This document shows, piece by piece, positions 25,279-34,015 of a DNA stretch of 38,939 nt (positions are counted from its first letter, which is position 1; each line of letters opens with the position of its first letter). The position numbers were made by a program, and so were the translations under genes. The notes under the pieces were generated by a model. That model ran no database searches and had not been told where the DNA came from. It saw only the letters and a list, made by a program, of their open reading frames with translations. This DNA is from Pseudomonadales bacterium (GTDB lineage Bacteria > Pseudomonadota > Gammaproteobacteria > Pseudomonadales > Pseudohongiellaceae), in assembly GCA_022819645.1 (NCBI GenBank), contig JAJEGU010000040.1:1-38939 (forward strand), written 5' to 3'.

Positions 25279-26576
25279 AGCAGCGACAGGTCAGCCGCGG
25301 TATCCACATCCCAGCTTGGCGCCAGCAAATGCCGGCGCAGGCCAAGTTCCCCGGCCCGGGCCAGGGTTTGTTCCCGCACGTTTGCTCCGCCCCACTCCAC
25401 GCCATCGAACAAGCCGGCCGGGGCCTTGCGCAAACCGATCAGCACATAGCCGCCGTCCCTGGCGGGGCCAAGCACGAGTTCCACCCCATCGGCAAGCGCC
25501 GCCAGGGCGCTCTCCAGATAATCCGCTGTCAGCGCCGGACAATCGCTGCCGATAATCAGCACGCTGTCCACATCTTCCGCGGCAAGTTCCCTGGCTGCGG
25601 CGTGTCGCATCCGCTCGCCAAGATCATCACCCTCTTGCCGGTGAATGCAGCGGACATCGCACAGTCCCAGGAGTTCCGGGTGCCGCGGATTGCCCGCCGC
25701 CCACAAATGCGCCTCGGCCAGCGCCGCCTGCTCCACAGTGGCGAAGACTCTCCGCAACATGGCGAGATAGAGACCCAGAGCGGCTCCGGCGCCGATGTCC
25801 CGGGCCAGCCGGGTCTTGACCTTGCCCGCCTCGGGCGCCTTGGCAAAAACCAGAATGCGGGCGCCAGGGTAGGGGTAGCCCGGGCCGGAGTCATGCAATG
25901 CCGGGTAGTATTCCCGGGCCAGATGCTCCGGCGAGACACCGAAAAAATACAGCAGGCGAAGCCGCCACATCTGCAAAATCGTCCGCAGCACGCCCTGGTT
26001 TTCCCAGCGGCGCGCCGAGGTCAGCGTGGGAAACCGCTGTGGCTGTGGCCGGGCAATCCTGCCGAGGCGGCGGCAGATGGCGATGTCTTCCATCAGGGGA
26101 ATCTCGGGAAAACCCCCTGCGCGCTGAAACAGCGAAGCCGGCACGAAGAGGGCCTGATCGCCGGTGCAAACCCCGCTGAGCCGAGCCCGCAGGTTCATCA
26201 GGCCCGCAATCAGGCGGAACACGCCCCGCCTCCCCTCCAGCCGCACGTCAAACCAGCCCCAGTCCGGTTCGCCATTGGCGAAGGCCGCCGTGAGCACCGC
26301 TTCCGCCTGTTCGGGCAAACGGTTGTCCGCATGCAGGAACAGCAGCATATCCCCGGCGGCAAACCGGGCGCCGAGATTCATCTGCAAGCCCCTGCCCCGC
26401 CCTCCCCGCAACAGCAGTGTGCACAAGGGTCTGGCCAGTGCCCGGGTCTGGTCGCTGCTGCCGCCATCCACCACGATGATCTCGTGGCCACCTTCAGCAA
26501 GCGGTCGCAGGCACTCGAGGCAGGCAGCGATGCCATCCTCTTCATTCCAGACCGGGATGATGACGCTCAGGCGCAA
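25236..26576 (-). CDS. Fused glycosyltransferase-like protein (TIGR04283 + TIGR04282 domains)
   Basis: Two GT-A-type domains in one 446-residue chain. The first (1 to about 225) is a family 2 transferase with SVIIPVWNEEDGI, DGGSSDQT and LHADN. It matches the TIGR04283 group. The second (about 239-446) begins ARILVFAKAPEAGKVKTRLA and has IIGSDCPAL and GPARDGGYVLIGL, the TIGR04282 group. These groups usually occur as neighbouring separate genes. From memory they were first called rSAM/selenodomain-associated transferases and later linked to arsenosugar biosynthesis. No radical-SAM partner or arsM is present here, so the substrate is unknown. The fusion is directly visible as one uninterrupted frame. 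Confidence 0.82.
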   Translation of the reverse strand: MRLSVIIPVWNEEDGIAACLECLRPLAEGGHEIIVVDGGSSDQTRALARPLCTLLLRGGRGRGLQMNLGARFAAGDMLLFLHADNRLPEQAEAVLTAAFANGEPDWGWFDVRLEGRRGVFRLIAGLMNLRARLSGVCTGDQALFVPASLFQRAGGFPEIPLMEDIAICRRLGRIARPQPQRFPTLTSARRWENQGVLRTILQMWRLRLLYFFGVSPEHLAREYYPALHDSGPGYPYPGARILVFAKAPEAGKVKTRLARDIGAGAALGLYLAMLRRVFATVEQAALAEAHLWAAGNPRHPELLGLCDVRCIHRQEGDDLGERMRHAAARELAAEDVDSVLIIGSDCPALTADYLESALAALADGVELVLGPARDGGYVLIGLRKAPAGLFDGVEWGGANVREQTLARAGELGLRRHLLAPSWDVDTAADLSLLQELRPPLSWEPGP

Positions 26577-26804
26577 GGCGAAATTCCCGCCGGGCCACTC
26601 CCCGGCGATTTGTAACTAATTGTGAATTCGATTCCCAAATCCCCGGTCCAGGCCGCCGGGAAGTTAAAATAGCCGCTGAATTCGGTTTCCGGTCAGATCC
26701 TGTTGTAGTTCCCGCCCAGAATATTTTAGTATGCGCCGCCAAAATTGGCGCCCGCAAAGGGGACATCCGACTCCCCGCCCCGCAGGTAGAAACCAACGAA
26801 AGCC
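26577..26804. promoter_or_regulatory. Intergenic region upstream of the 75-residue gene
   Basis: 228 bp between divergent genes. It is locally AT-richer than its surroundings. A weak plus-strand promoter candidate is TTGTAG followed after 18 bp by TAGTAT (26702-26731). A small hairpin (CGCCAA/TTGGCG, near 26737-26750) follows. No conserved RNA was recognised. Confidence 0.3.
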
Positions 26805-27032
26805 GTGAACGCAGAAAACTATTACATCGTGGCTACCGCGCCGGATGATTCTTCCCTGCAAGTGAAAATCTCCGGCCCCTATCTGACCCGGCAGGCCGCC
26901 AAGGCCGACCTCGAAGCCGCCATCGGCGAAGCCAGGGACATCGACCCCTGCGCCAGCAGCTACCATTACAGCATTTCCAAGCTGGAAAGCCGTAAACCCG
27001 GCGTCATCCAGCACATGGCCTCACATTCCTGA
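26805..27032 (+). CDS. Small protein of unknown function (75 residues)
   Basis: Starts with GTG at 26805. The product is soluble and mixed alpha/beta: NYYIVATAPDDSSLQVKISGPYLTRQAAKADLEAAIGEARDIDP. This pattern, a beta strand with a 'GPY.TRQAAKADL' helix, looks like a compact conserved domain, but no family is recognised. Codon use and GC content match neighbours. It stands alone between two divergent/convergent genes, with no strong Shine-Dalgarno sequence. Confidence 0.6.
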   Translation: MNAENYYIVATAPDDSSLQVKISGPYLTRQAAKADLEAAIGEARDIDPCASSYHYSISKLESRKPGVIQHMASHS

Positions 27033-27042
27033 TTCGACACAC

Positions 27043-27069
27043 GCCATTCCGCGGGTAGTCGCAGAATGG
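27043..27069. repeat. Repeat C, short copy
   Basis: CCATTCCGCG and CGCAGAATGG form a short palindrome. It lies between the convergent 75-residue gene and the malonyl-CoA decarboxylase gene. Confidence 0.6.
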
Positions 27070-27095
27070 GGGTGGCGATTTGTTCCGCGATGATT

Positions 27096-28418
27096 TCAGG
27101 TTCTGAGCTGCAGGGCTTTCAGGCGGTCATTGAACTGTACCTTGCCCTCGCCGATGTAATGCTCGTGGTTGGTCTCTATCCGCGTCTGGTCATAGAGATA
27201 GTTGACCATGACGCCCCGTGACTGGCGCCAGCCGTTTTCCGACAAATCCGCGCCGGTTATCACCCGGTGCAGCGATGCGCCATTGCCCAGATGGAAACGC
27301 GCCACCGGATCCTCGGGATACATGCCCCGGCGCTTGCGCAGCAGAAAATTGAAAACCGTCCTGCGCAGTAATTCGGCGTTTTCCGCAGCGGGTTCGGGTC
27401 TTTGGAGCCACTCCCGGCACTCGCGCTTGAGGTTGAACAGGGCGGCGTCTTGCGCATTCTCCTCATCGTCATCAGCATCGCTTTCCAGCCATCTGCCAAA
27501 GCCGGGAACCGGCGACAGGGTCACGAAAGTTTCGATGGAAGGATGCGCCGCCTGCAATTCAAGAACCACCTGCTTGATGAGAAAATTGCCAAAGGAAATT
27601 CGCTTCAGCCCCGGCTGGCAGTTGCTGATGCTGTAAAACACCGCCGTGGTGAAATCCGCTCCCGCACCGGCCTCGTTGTCGAGAATCTCGCCGATGCCCG
27701 AGGGAATCCCCATGGTCAGGGCGACTTCGACGAAAATCAGCGGTTCGTCCGCCAGGGAAGGATGGAAAAAAGCAAAGCAGCAACGGTTGGCGGGTTCAAT
27801 CCGGCTGCGCAAGTCCTTCCAGTCGAGGATTTCATGGACCGCCTCATAGCGGATGATCCGTTCGAGAATCGCCGCTGAAGTCGACCAGTCGATTTCCCGC
27901 AGCACCAGAAAGTCCCGCCCGAACCAGGTGGAAAACATCTGCTCGAATTCCCGGTCAAGGGTTTCCAGCTCCGGGCGCCGGGGCAGCAGTTCCAGCAGGT
28001 CGGCGCGCATGGCCACCAGGTCATGGGTGGCGTTGGGGGTCTGGTGCAGGCGGCGCAGCAGGGCGAGCCGCCGCGGTTCGGCGTCCCGGGACAGGCGGCT
28101 CAGATTGGCGCCGGAAGGTTCTTCTTCGTAGGCTTGCCAGGCGGACTTCACAGTCTCGAAATCGGCATTGAAGTTCTGCTCGAGATTGCGGAAAAAGACC
28201 AGCTTGTCTTCATCCGCCGCCTCCTGGTAACTATCGAGAACTTCCCGTGCCGCCACGGCGGTGGAAACCTCGCCCCGGGAACCCATCAGGGTCTGCAGGG
28301 CCTCATCGAGCAGCAGGCGCTCGCCCTTGCGCCGCCGCAACGGGGCGATCAGCCCCCAGAGAAATTCCTGAAACCGATTCAGCGCCATATCGGATATGCC
28401 CAGCCGAAAATACGCCAT
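27096..28418 (-). CDS. Malonyl-CoA decarboxylase
   Basis: Catalyses malonyl-CoA to acetyl-CoA plus CO2, controlling malonyl-CoA levels or using malonate. The helical N-terminal domain spans about residues 1-190. The catalytic GNAT-like domain includes FYSISNCQPGLKRISFGNFLIKQV, the serine-bearing TFVTLSPVPGFGRWL and the histidine region ARFHLGNGASLHRV. These features match the MLYCD family, and 440 residues is usual. ATG at 28418 has GGAGG upstream; ATG at 28388 is an alternative. No malonate transporter or synthetase gene adjoins it. Confidence 0.9.
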   Translation of the reverse strand: MAYFRLGISDMALNRFQEFLWGLIAPLRRRKGERLLLDEALQTLMGSRGEVSTAVAAREVLDSYQEAADEDKLVFFRNLEQNFNADFETVKSAWQAYEEEPSGANLSRLSRDAEPRRLALLRRLHQTPNATHDLVAMRADLLELLPRRPELETLDREFEQMFSTWFGRDFLVLREIDWSTSAAILERIIRYEAVHEILDWKDLRSRIEPANRCCFAFFHPSLADEPLIFVEVALTMGIPSGIGEILDNEAGAGADFTTAVFYSISNCQPGLKRISFGNFLIKQVVLELQAAHPSIETFVTLSPVPGFGRWLESDADDDEENAQDAALFNLKRECREWLQRPEPAAENAELLRRTVFNFLLRKRRGMYPEDPVARFHLGNGASLHRVITGADLSENGWRQSRGVMVNYLYDQTRIETNHEHYIGEGKVQFNDRLKALQLRT

Positions 28419-28436
28419 TCTATCGCGCCCTCCCCC

Positions 28437-28519
28437 GTCATTCCGCGCGTAGCGCAGCGAAGTCGCAGAATCTCCTTGCGGGGCCCCTGCCTGTGATTTC
28501 GCGACTCCGCACAGAATGG
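28437..28519. repeat. Repeat C, long copy
   Basis: Starts GTCATTCCGCGCGTAGCG and ends GCACAGAATGG with an inner AGTCGCAGAATCTCC, making an imperfect nested palindrome of about 83 bp. It occupies the divergent interval between the malonyl-CoA decarboxylase and sulfite dehydrogenase genes. Confidence 0.7.
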
Positions 28520-28606
28520 CAGGACTCCCGGAAACAATCTCGCGCCATTATTTGTTACTCTCGGCGGATTGCGGTTTCATCTGAGGACAAAAGTGGAATT
28601 CAGACG

Positions 28607-29944
28607 ATGAAAAGCGGCAGAAACCACGCGGGGTCGGGCGCAAGGCGCGTTTCACTGGCTACGGTGCAGCGGCTCGATCCCCTTGCAGCCGACCGCCTGC
28701 TCTGGGGCCGGGAATCGGCTCCCTCCAGCCGGCGGGGTTTTTTGCGCAAGGGCGGGCTGCTGGCGCTCGGCGCCGCCCTGGGCTCGGCGATTCCCCATGC
28801 CCGCTTCCTGCCAGCGGGCCTGATCCCCGCCGCCTTCGCCGCCGACAACGCCCTATCGGAAATTCCCGGCAAGGAAGGGCTCGTCATTCTCAACGACCGC
28901 CCCTGGAATGCGGAAACGCCAGCGCATCTGCTCGACGATTCGGTAACGCCAAACCACCATATGTTCGTGCGCAACAATGGCCTGGCGCCGGAGAACATCG
29001 ACCCGGACGCCTGGCGGCTCGAAGTCGCCGGCGAATCTTGCCTGCGGCCGGCGAACTTTCGCATCGCCGAGCTGCGCGAACGTTTTGAAACCGTCAGCCT
29101 GCAACTGCAACTCGAATGCGGCGGCAATGGCCGCAGCGAGTTCGTTCCCGCGGCCAGCGGCAATCAATGGACCACCGGCGCCATCGGCTGTCCGGAGTTC
29201 ACCGGCGTGCGCCTGCGGGACGTGCTGAACTACTGCGGCATCGGCGCGGACGCGGTGTATGTGGGCTATTTCGGCGCCGACACCCATCTCAGCGGCAACC
29301 CGGAACTGGACCCGATTTCCCGGGGCGTGCCCATCGCCAAGGCCCTGGAGCGCGAATCCCTGATCGCCTGGCTGATGAACGGCGAGGACCTGCCGCTGCA
29401 AAACGGTTTTCCCCTGCGCCTGGTCTGCGGCGGCTGGCCGGGTTCGGTTTCCGGCAAGTGGCTGCGACGGCTGGTGGTGCGCAACCGGGTGCACGACGGG
29501 GAAAAGATGGCGCCTCCGTCCTATGCCGTGCCGCGCCTGCCCGTGGCCCCGGGCAGCCGGGTGCCGGATGCGGACATGCGCATTATCGAATCCATGCCGG
29601 TGAAATCGCTGATTACCTTCCCCCGGTCAGGCGTCAGCGTTCGCCAGGGCGAAAGGCTCGACGTGCGCGGCCATGCCTGGGCCGGCGATGACCTGGTGAC
29701 TTCGGTGTTTGTTTCCATCGATTTTGGCGCCACCTGGCTGCCCACCGCGGTGCAGTCGCCGGCCAATCGCCTGGCCTGGCAGAACTGGTCTTCCTGGGTC
29801 CAGTTCGGCGCGCCGGGCTACTATGAAATCTGGGCCAGGGCCATGGACTCGACGGGACGCTCCCAGCCCATGGTGGTTCCCGGATGGAATCCCCGGGGTT
29901 ATCTCAACAACGCCTGCCATCGAATCGCGGTGCAAGTGACCTGA
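28607..29944 (+). CDS. sorA: Periplasmic sulfite dehydrogenase, molybdopterin subunit (SorA-like)
   Basis: Molybdenum enzyme of the sulfite oxidase family that oxidises sulfite to sulfate. A twin-arginine signal SSRRGFLRKGG has RR at residues 42-43 and a probable cleavage after AFA (79), so the folded protein goes to the periplasm. The unusual point is the long n-region of about 40 residues. The molybdenum-ligating cysteine is Cys171 in LQLECGGNGR. The dimerisation domain ends in a typical YYEIWARAMDSTGRSQP segment. The protein has 445 residues. The ATG has GTGGAA upstream. The c-type cytochrome gene 12 bp downstream makes a SorAB pair likely. Confidence 0.88.
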   Translation: MKSGRNHAGSGARRVSLATVQRLDPLAADRLLWGRESAPSSRRGFLRKGGLLALGAALGSAIPHARFLPAGLIPAAFAADNALSEIPGKEGLVILNDRPWNAETPAHLLDDSVTPNHHMFVRNNGLAPENIDPDAWRLEVAGESCLRPANFRIAELRERFETVSLQLQLECGGNGRSEFVPAASGNQWTTGAIGCPEFTGVRLRDVLNYCGIGADAVYVGYFGADTHLSGNPELDPISRGVPIAKALERESLIAWLMNGEDLPLQNGFPLRLVCGGWPGSVSGKWLRRLVVRNRVHDGEKMAPPSYAVPRLPVAPGSRVPDADMRIIESMPVKSLITFPRSGVSVRQGERLDVRGHAWAGDDLVTSVFVSIDFGATWLPTAVQSPANRLAWQNWSSWVQFGAPGYYEIWARAMDSTGRSQPMVVPGWNPRGYLNNACHRIAVQVT

Positions 29945-29955
29945 AGGACACCGGG

Positions 29956-30318
29956 ATGAAGAGACCGCTCCTTCCCGGCCTGGCTCTGCTCGCAATGTCA
30001 TGGACCGCGATGCCCCAAGCGCAGGAAAACACCGACCGGGTAACCGGACTGGCGCGGGTTGGCGATTGGCAACTCGTGCAGGCGAACTGCACCGAGTGTC
30101 ATTCCGCCCTGCTGATCACCCAGAATTCCGGCAATCGCGGCGTCTGGCAAAGCCGCCTGGCATGGATGGTGGACAGCCAGGGCATGGAGCCGCTGGCGGC
30201 CGGGCTGGAAGCGCGAATCCTCGACTATCTCGAGCAGAATTACGGTCCGCGGCAAAGCGCCCGCAGACCGCCGCTGCCAAGCCACTTGCTGCCTGAAAAC
30301 CCCTACCCTTCATTGTAA
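29956..30318 (+). CDS. sorB: Sulfite dehydrogenase cytochrome c subunit (SorB-like)
   Basis: Exported small c-type cytochrome of 120 residues. The signal peptide (about residues 1-21, KRPLLPGLALLAMSWTAMPQA) is followed by one heme site CTECH (45-49). A downstream methionine in RLAWM is a candidate axial ligand. The fold and position fit SorB, which passes electrons from SorA to a soluble cytochrome c. AAGGA precedes the ATG. It is separated from sorA by 12 bp, so co-transcription is likely. Confidence 0.85.
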   Translation: MKRPLLPGLALLAMSWTAMPQAQENTDRVTGLARVGDWQLVQANCTECHSALLITQNSGNRGVWQSRLAWMVDSQGMEPLAAGLEARILDYLEQNYGPRQSARRPPLPSHLLPENPYPSL

Positions 30319-30434
30319 GCACCCGGAAGTCCGCCCTGCCAGAAATCCGCTGGGCGTTTCCAGTATAATTGCCGGCGCTCGCTGATGATCCGCGGGCATT
30401 TGCGCGACTTCAGGCGGGAGCATTGGGAATCCAT

Positions 30435-31337
30435 ATGGCCAAAGAAACAGCCGGAAACCGGTTGCGCCGGGCGCTGGCGGAAAACTCGCCCTTGCAGATT
30501 GCAGGCGCGATCAACGCCTATTGCGCCATGCTCGCCGAATCCGCCGGCCACAAGGCCATCTACCTTTCCGGCGGCGGCGTGGCGGCGGCGTCCTGCGGCC
30601 TGCCCGACCTCGGCGTGACCACGCTCAACGATGTGCTGGTGGACGTGGACCGCATCTGCAATGCCAGCAGCCTGCCCCTGCTGGTGGATATCGACACCGG
30701 TTGGGGCGGCGCCTTCAATATCGCCCGGGCCATCCGGGCGCTGGAGCAGGCCGGCGCCGCGGCGGTCCACATCGAGGACCAGGTGTCCCAGAAACGCTGC
30801 GGCCACCGGCCCAACAAGGCCATTGTCAGCCGGCAGGAAATGGCGGATCGCATCAAATCCGCCGTGGACGCCCGCCGGGACGACAACTTTCTGATCATGG
30901 CGCGAACCGACGCCCTGGCGCCGGAAGGCATCGACGCCGCCATTGACCGCGCCATGGCCTGTGTGGAGGCCGGCGCCGATGCGGTTTTTCCCGAGGCGGT
31001 AACCGAAATCGGCCAGTACCGCCGCTTCTCCGAAACCGTGCCGGCGCCGATACTGGCGAACATTACCGAGTTCGGCCAAACCCCGCTGTTCAGTTGCGAA
31101 GAACTGCGGGAGGCGGGGGTGGCCATGGCGCTGTATCCCCTGAGCGCCTTCCGCGCCATGAGCCAGGCGGCCCTCGAGGTGTACCGCGGCCTGGCCCGGG
31201 ACGGCAGCCAGCGCGGGGCGCTCGCGTCCATGCAGACCCGGGAGCAATTGTACGAAGTGCTCGGCTATCACGAGTACGAACAGAAACTCGACCGCCTGTT
31301 CTCCACCGGGATCGTCGCAGGCCGGACTGAAACCTGA
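30435..31337 (+). CDS. prpB: 2-methylisocitrate lyase
   Basis: Splits 2-methylisocitrate into pyruvate and succinate in the methylcitrate cycle for propionate use. The protein has 300 residues in the isocitrate lyase superfamily. It has [19 protein letters not shown], the magnesium-binding DIDTGWGG and VHIEDQV, and the catalytic loop KRCGH that distinguishes PrpB. The ATG at 30435 is preceded by GGGA; the frame is open upstream without family similarity. It is the first gene of prpBCD. No prpR regulator is found in the window. Confidence 0.95.
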   Translation: MAKETAGNRLRRALAENSPLQIAGAINAYCAMLAESAGHKAIYLSGGGVAAASCGLPDLGVTTLNDVLVDVDRICNASSLPLLVDIDTGWGGAFNIARAIRALEQAGAAAVHIEDQVSQKRCGHRPNKAIVSRQEMADRIKSAVDARRDDNFLIMARTDALAPEGIDAAIDRAMACVEAGADAVFPEAVTEIGQYRRFSETVPAPILANITEFGQTPLFSCEELREAGVAMALYPLSAFRAMSQAALEVYRGLARDGSQRGALASMQTREQLYEVLGYHEYEQKLDRLFSTGIVAGRTET

Positions 31338-31350
31338 CAGGAGTCGCAAT

Positions 31351-32475
31351 ATGCCGGGAAAAACATTTGCAGGAGCGGGACTGCGCGGCCAGATTGCCGG
31401 CAACACGGCGCTTTGCACCGTCGGCAAGTCCGGCTCGGGGCTGACCTATCGCGGCCACGACATCGAATTGCTGGCGCAAAAGGCCAGCTTTGAGGAAGTG
31501 GCCTGGCTGCTGCTGCGGGGCAGTCTGCCCACCAGGACGGAACTCGACGCCTATGTGGACAGGCTCAAGGGGCTGCGGGGCCTGCCGGCGGAACTGCGCG
31601 CCGGGCTCGAGCTGATTCCCGCCGGCGCCCACCCCATGGACGTGATGCGCAGCGGCTGTTCCCTGCTTGGCAATCTGGAAACCGAAACCGATTTCTCCAG
31701 GCAGGAGGAAGCCGCCGACCGCCTGCTCGCCGTCCTGCCCTCGATCATCTGTTACTGGTACGTCTTCAGCCACCAGGGACGGCGCATTGAAACCGAACTC
31801 GACAGCGACTCCACCGGCGCCCATTTCCTGCATATGCTGCACGGTAAGGAGCCCAGTGAACTGTTCCGCCAGGTGATGAATGTTTCGCTCATTCTCTATG
31901 CCGAACACGAATTCAATGCCTCCACCTTCACCGCCCGGGTGGTGGCCTCCACCCTGTCCGATTTCCACAGTTGCGTCAGCGCCGCCATCGGCGCCCTGCG
32001 CGGCCCGCTCCATGGCGGCGCCAACGAGGCCGCCATGGAAATGATCAGCCAGTGGCAGTCCCCCGATGAAGCCGAGCGCGGCATCATGGAAATGCTGGGA
32101 CGCAAGGAAAAAATCATGGGCTTCGGCCATGCGGTGTACCGGGAATCCGACCCCCGCAACGCCATCATCAAGGGCTGGTCGGAAAAACTGGCGCGGCAAG
32201 CGGGCGACGAGCGGCTGTATCCGGTTTCGCTGCGCTGCGAAGAAGTCATGTGGCGGGAAAAGCGACTGTTCTGCAATGCCGATTTCTTTCACGCCCCGGC
32301 CTATCATTTCATGGGCATTCCCACCAAGCTGTTCACGCCGATCTTCGTCATGTCGCGACTGACCGGCTGGGCCGCCCACATCGGCGAACAGCGCGCCAAC
32401 AACCGCATCATCCGGCCGAATGCCGAATACACCGGCCCCGCCGCGGCGGAATGGATCGACATCGATCAGCGTTGA
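31351..32475 (+). CDS. prpC: 2-methylcitrate synthase
   Basis: Condenses propionyl-CoA with oxaloacetate; citrate synthase family. The protein has 374 residues, shorter than housekeeping citrate synthase, as expected for PrpC. Catalytic histidines lie in [15 protein letters not shown] and [14 protein letters not shown]. The aspartate lies in [16 protein letters not shown]. The opening [25 protein letters not shown] is typical of PrpC. AGGAG precedes the ATG. It follows prpB by 13 bp and precedes prpD. Confidence 0.94.
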   Translation: MPGKTFAGAGLRGQIAGNTALCTVGKSGSGLTYRGHDIELLAQKASFEEVAWLLLRGSLPTRTELDAYVDRLKGLRGLPAELRAGLELIPAGAHPMDVMRSGCSLLGNLETETDFSRQEEAADRLLAVLPSIICYWYVFSHQGRRIETELDSDSTGAHFLHMLHGKEPSELFRQVMNVSLILYAEHEFNASTFTARVVASTLSDFHSCVSAAIGALRGPLHGGANEAAMEMISQWQSPDEAERGIMEMLGRKEKIMGFGHAVYRESDPRNAIIKGWSEKLARQAGDERLYPVSLRCEEVMWREKRLFCNADFFHAPAYHFMGIPTKLFTPIFVMSRLTGWAAHIGEQRANNRIIRPNAEYTGPAAAEWIDIDQR

Positions 32476-32515
32476 ACCCCGCCACCACCAACCCAGAGCA
32501 AAGGATTACCCCATC

Positions 32516-33964
32516 ATGAGCGTCAGCGCGGACTGGAACACCCGCCCCGAACCCGACCAGGTGCTGGTGGATATCGCCGACTACATCTGCGATTACGAAA
32601 TCGACTCAAGCGAGGCCTACGATACCGCCCGAAACTGCCTCATGGACAGCCTCGGCTGCGGCCTGCTCGCCCTGCGCTACCCCGAATGCCGCAAGCTGCT
32701 CGGCCCCCTGGTGGAAGGCACCGTGGTGCCAAACGGCGCCCGGGTGCCCGGTACCCAGCTCCGGCTGGACCCGGTAAAGGCCGCCTGGGACATCGGCTGT
32801 ATCGTCCGCTGGCTCGATTTCAACGATACCTGGCTGGCGGCGGAATGGGGGCATCCATCGGACAATCTCGGCGCCATTCTGGCGCTGACGGATTTTCTGT
32901 CCCAGCGACGGGTCGCCGCCGGCGACGCGCCACTGGTAATGCGCGATGTACTTGGCGCCATGATCAAGGCCCATGAGGTGCAGGGTGTGCTGGCGCTGGA
33001 GAACAGTTACAACCGCGTGGGTCTGGATCATGTGCTGCTGGTGCGGGTGGCCTCCACCGCCGTGGCGGCATGGCTGCTGGGCGGTTCGAAGTCCCGGGTC
33101 ATCGACGCCCTGTCCCATGCCTGGCTGGACGGGTCCAGCCTGCGCACCTATCGTCACGCGCCAAACACCGGGCCGCGCAAGTCCTGGGCCGCGGGCGACG
33201 CCACCTCGCGAGCCGTGCGACTTGCCGACCTCGTCCTGCGTGGTGAAATCGGCTACCCCAGCGCCCTCAGCGCGCCCAACTGGGGCTTTTATGACGTCAG
33301 CTTCCAGGGCAAGCCGTTCCGCTTTCCCCGGCCCTATGGCAGTTATGTAATGGAGAACATCCTGTTCAAGATTTCCTGGCCGGCGGAATTCCATGCCCAG
33401 ACCGCAGTGGAGGCGGCGCTCAAACTGCACCCCGTGGTGAAGGACCGCCTCGACGAAATCCAGCGCATCGACATGCACACCCACGAGTCAGCCCTGCGCA
33501 TCATCAGCAAGGTGGGGCCATTGACCAATCCCGCGGACCGGGACCATTGCCTGCAATACATGACCGCGGTGGCCCTCGCCTTCGGCGCCCTTACCGCCGA
33601 CCACTACGAGGATTCCTTTCACGCCGCAAATCCGGTCATCGATCAGTTGCGCGACAAGATGGAAATCCACGAAGAGCCGCGCTACAGCAATGAATACCTG
33701 GAGCCCGCCAAACGCTCCATCGCCAATTCCATCAAGATCTGGTTCCGCGACGGAAGTTGCACCGACCGCATTGAAGTCGAATATCCCGTGGGCCACCGCC
33801 GCCGTCGCGGGGAAGGCATCCCCCTCCTCGAAGAAAAGTTCAGGGCCAACCTCGCCACCAGCTTTCCGGCTCACCGCTGCGAGGAAATTTTCAGCCTCTG
33901 CAAGAACCGGCAAGCCCTGGAACAAACCCCCGTTCACCAATTCATGTCGATGCTCGTGATTTGA
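32516..33964 (+). CDS. prpD: 2-methylcitrate dehydratase PrpD
   Basis: Dehydrates 2-methylcitrate to 2-methyl-cis-aconitate (MmgE/PrpD family, no Fe-S cluster). The protein has 482 residues with hallmark segments [30 protein letters not shown] [24 protein letters not shown], and [20 protein letters not shown]. The ATG at 32516 follows AAAGGA. It completes a prpBCD set; prpE (propionyl-CoA synthetase) is not in the window. It converges on phoD 51 bp away. Confidence 0.95.
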   Translation: MSVSADWNTRPEPDQVLVDIADYICDYEIDSSEAYDTARNCLMDSLGCGLLALRYPECRKLLGPLVEGTVVPNGARVPGTQLRLDPVKAAWDIGCIVRWLDFNDTWLAAEWGHPSDNLGAILALTDFLSQRRVAAGDAPLVMRDVLGAMIKAHEVQGVLALENSYNRVGLDHVLLVRVASTAVAAWLLGGSKSRVIDALSHAWLDGSSLRTYRHAPNTGPRKSWAAGDATSRAVRLADLVLRGEIGYPSALSAPNWGFYDVSFQGKPFRFPRPYGSYVMENILFKISWPAEFHAQTAVEAALKLHPVVKDRLDEIQRIDMHTHESALRIISKVGPLTNPADRDHCLQYMTAVALAFGALTADHYEDSFHAANPVIDQLRDKMEIHEEPRYSNEYLEPAKRSIANSIKIWFRDGSCTDRIEVEYPVGHRRRRGEGIPLLEEKFRANLATSFPAHRCEEIFSLCKNRQALEQTPVHQFMSMLVI

Positions 33965-34015
33965 CCTCCACCGCGCCAGGGACAGCCTGTACGAACCGGC
34001 AGGACCCCCGTAAAG

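Noticed and set aside
28247..28606. Upstream part of the open frame before sorA
   Set aside because: It crosses repeat C and the divergent gene start; it lacks similarity, and the ATG at 28607 has a good ribosome-binding site.
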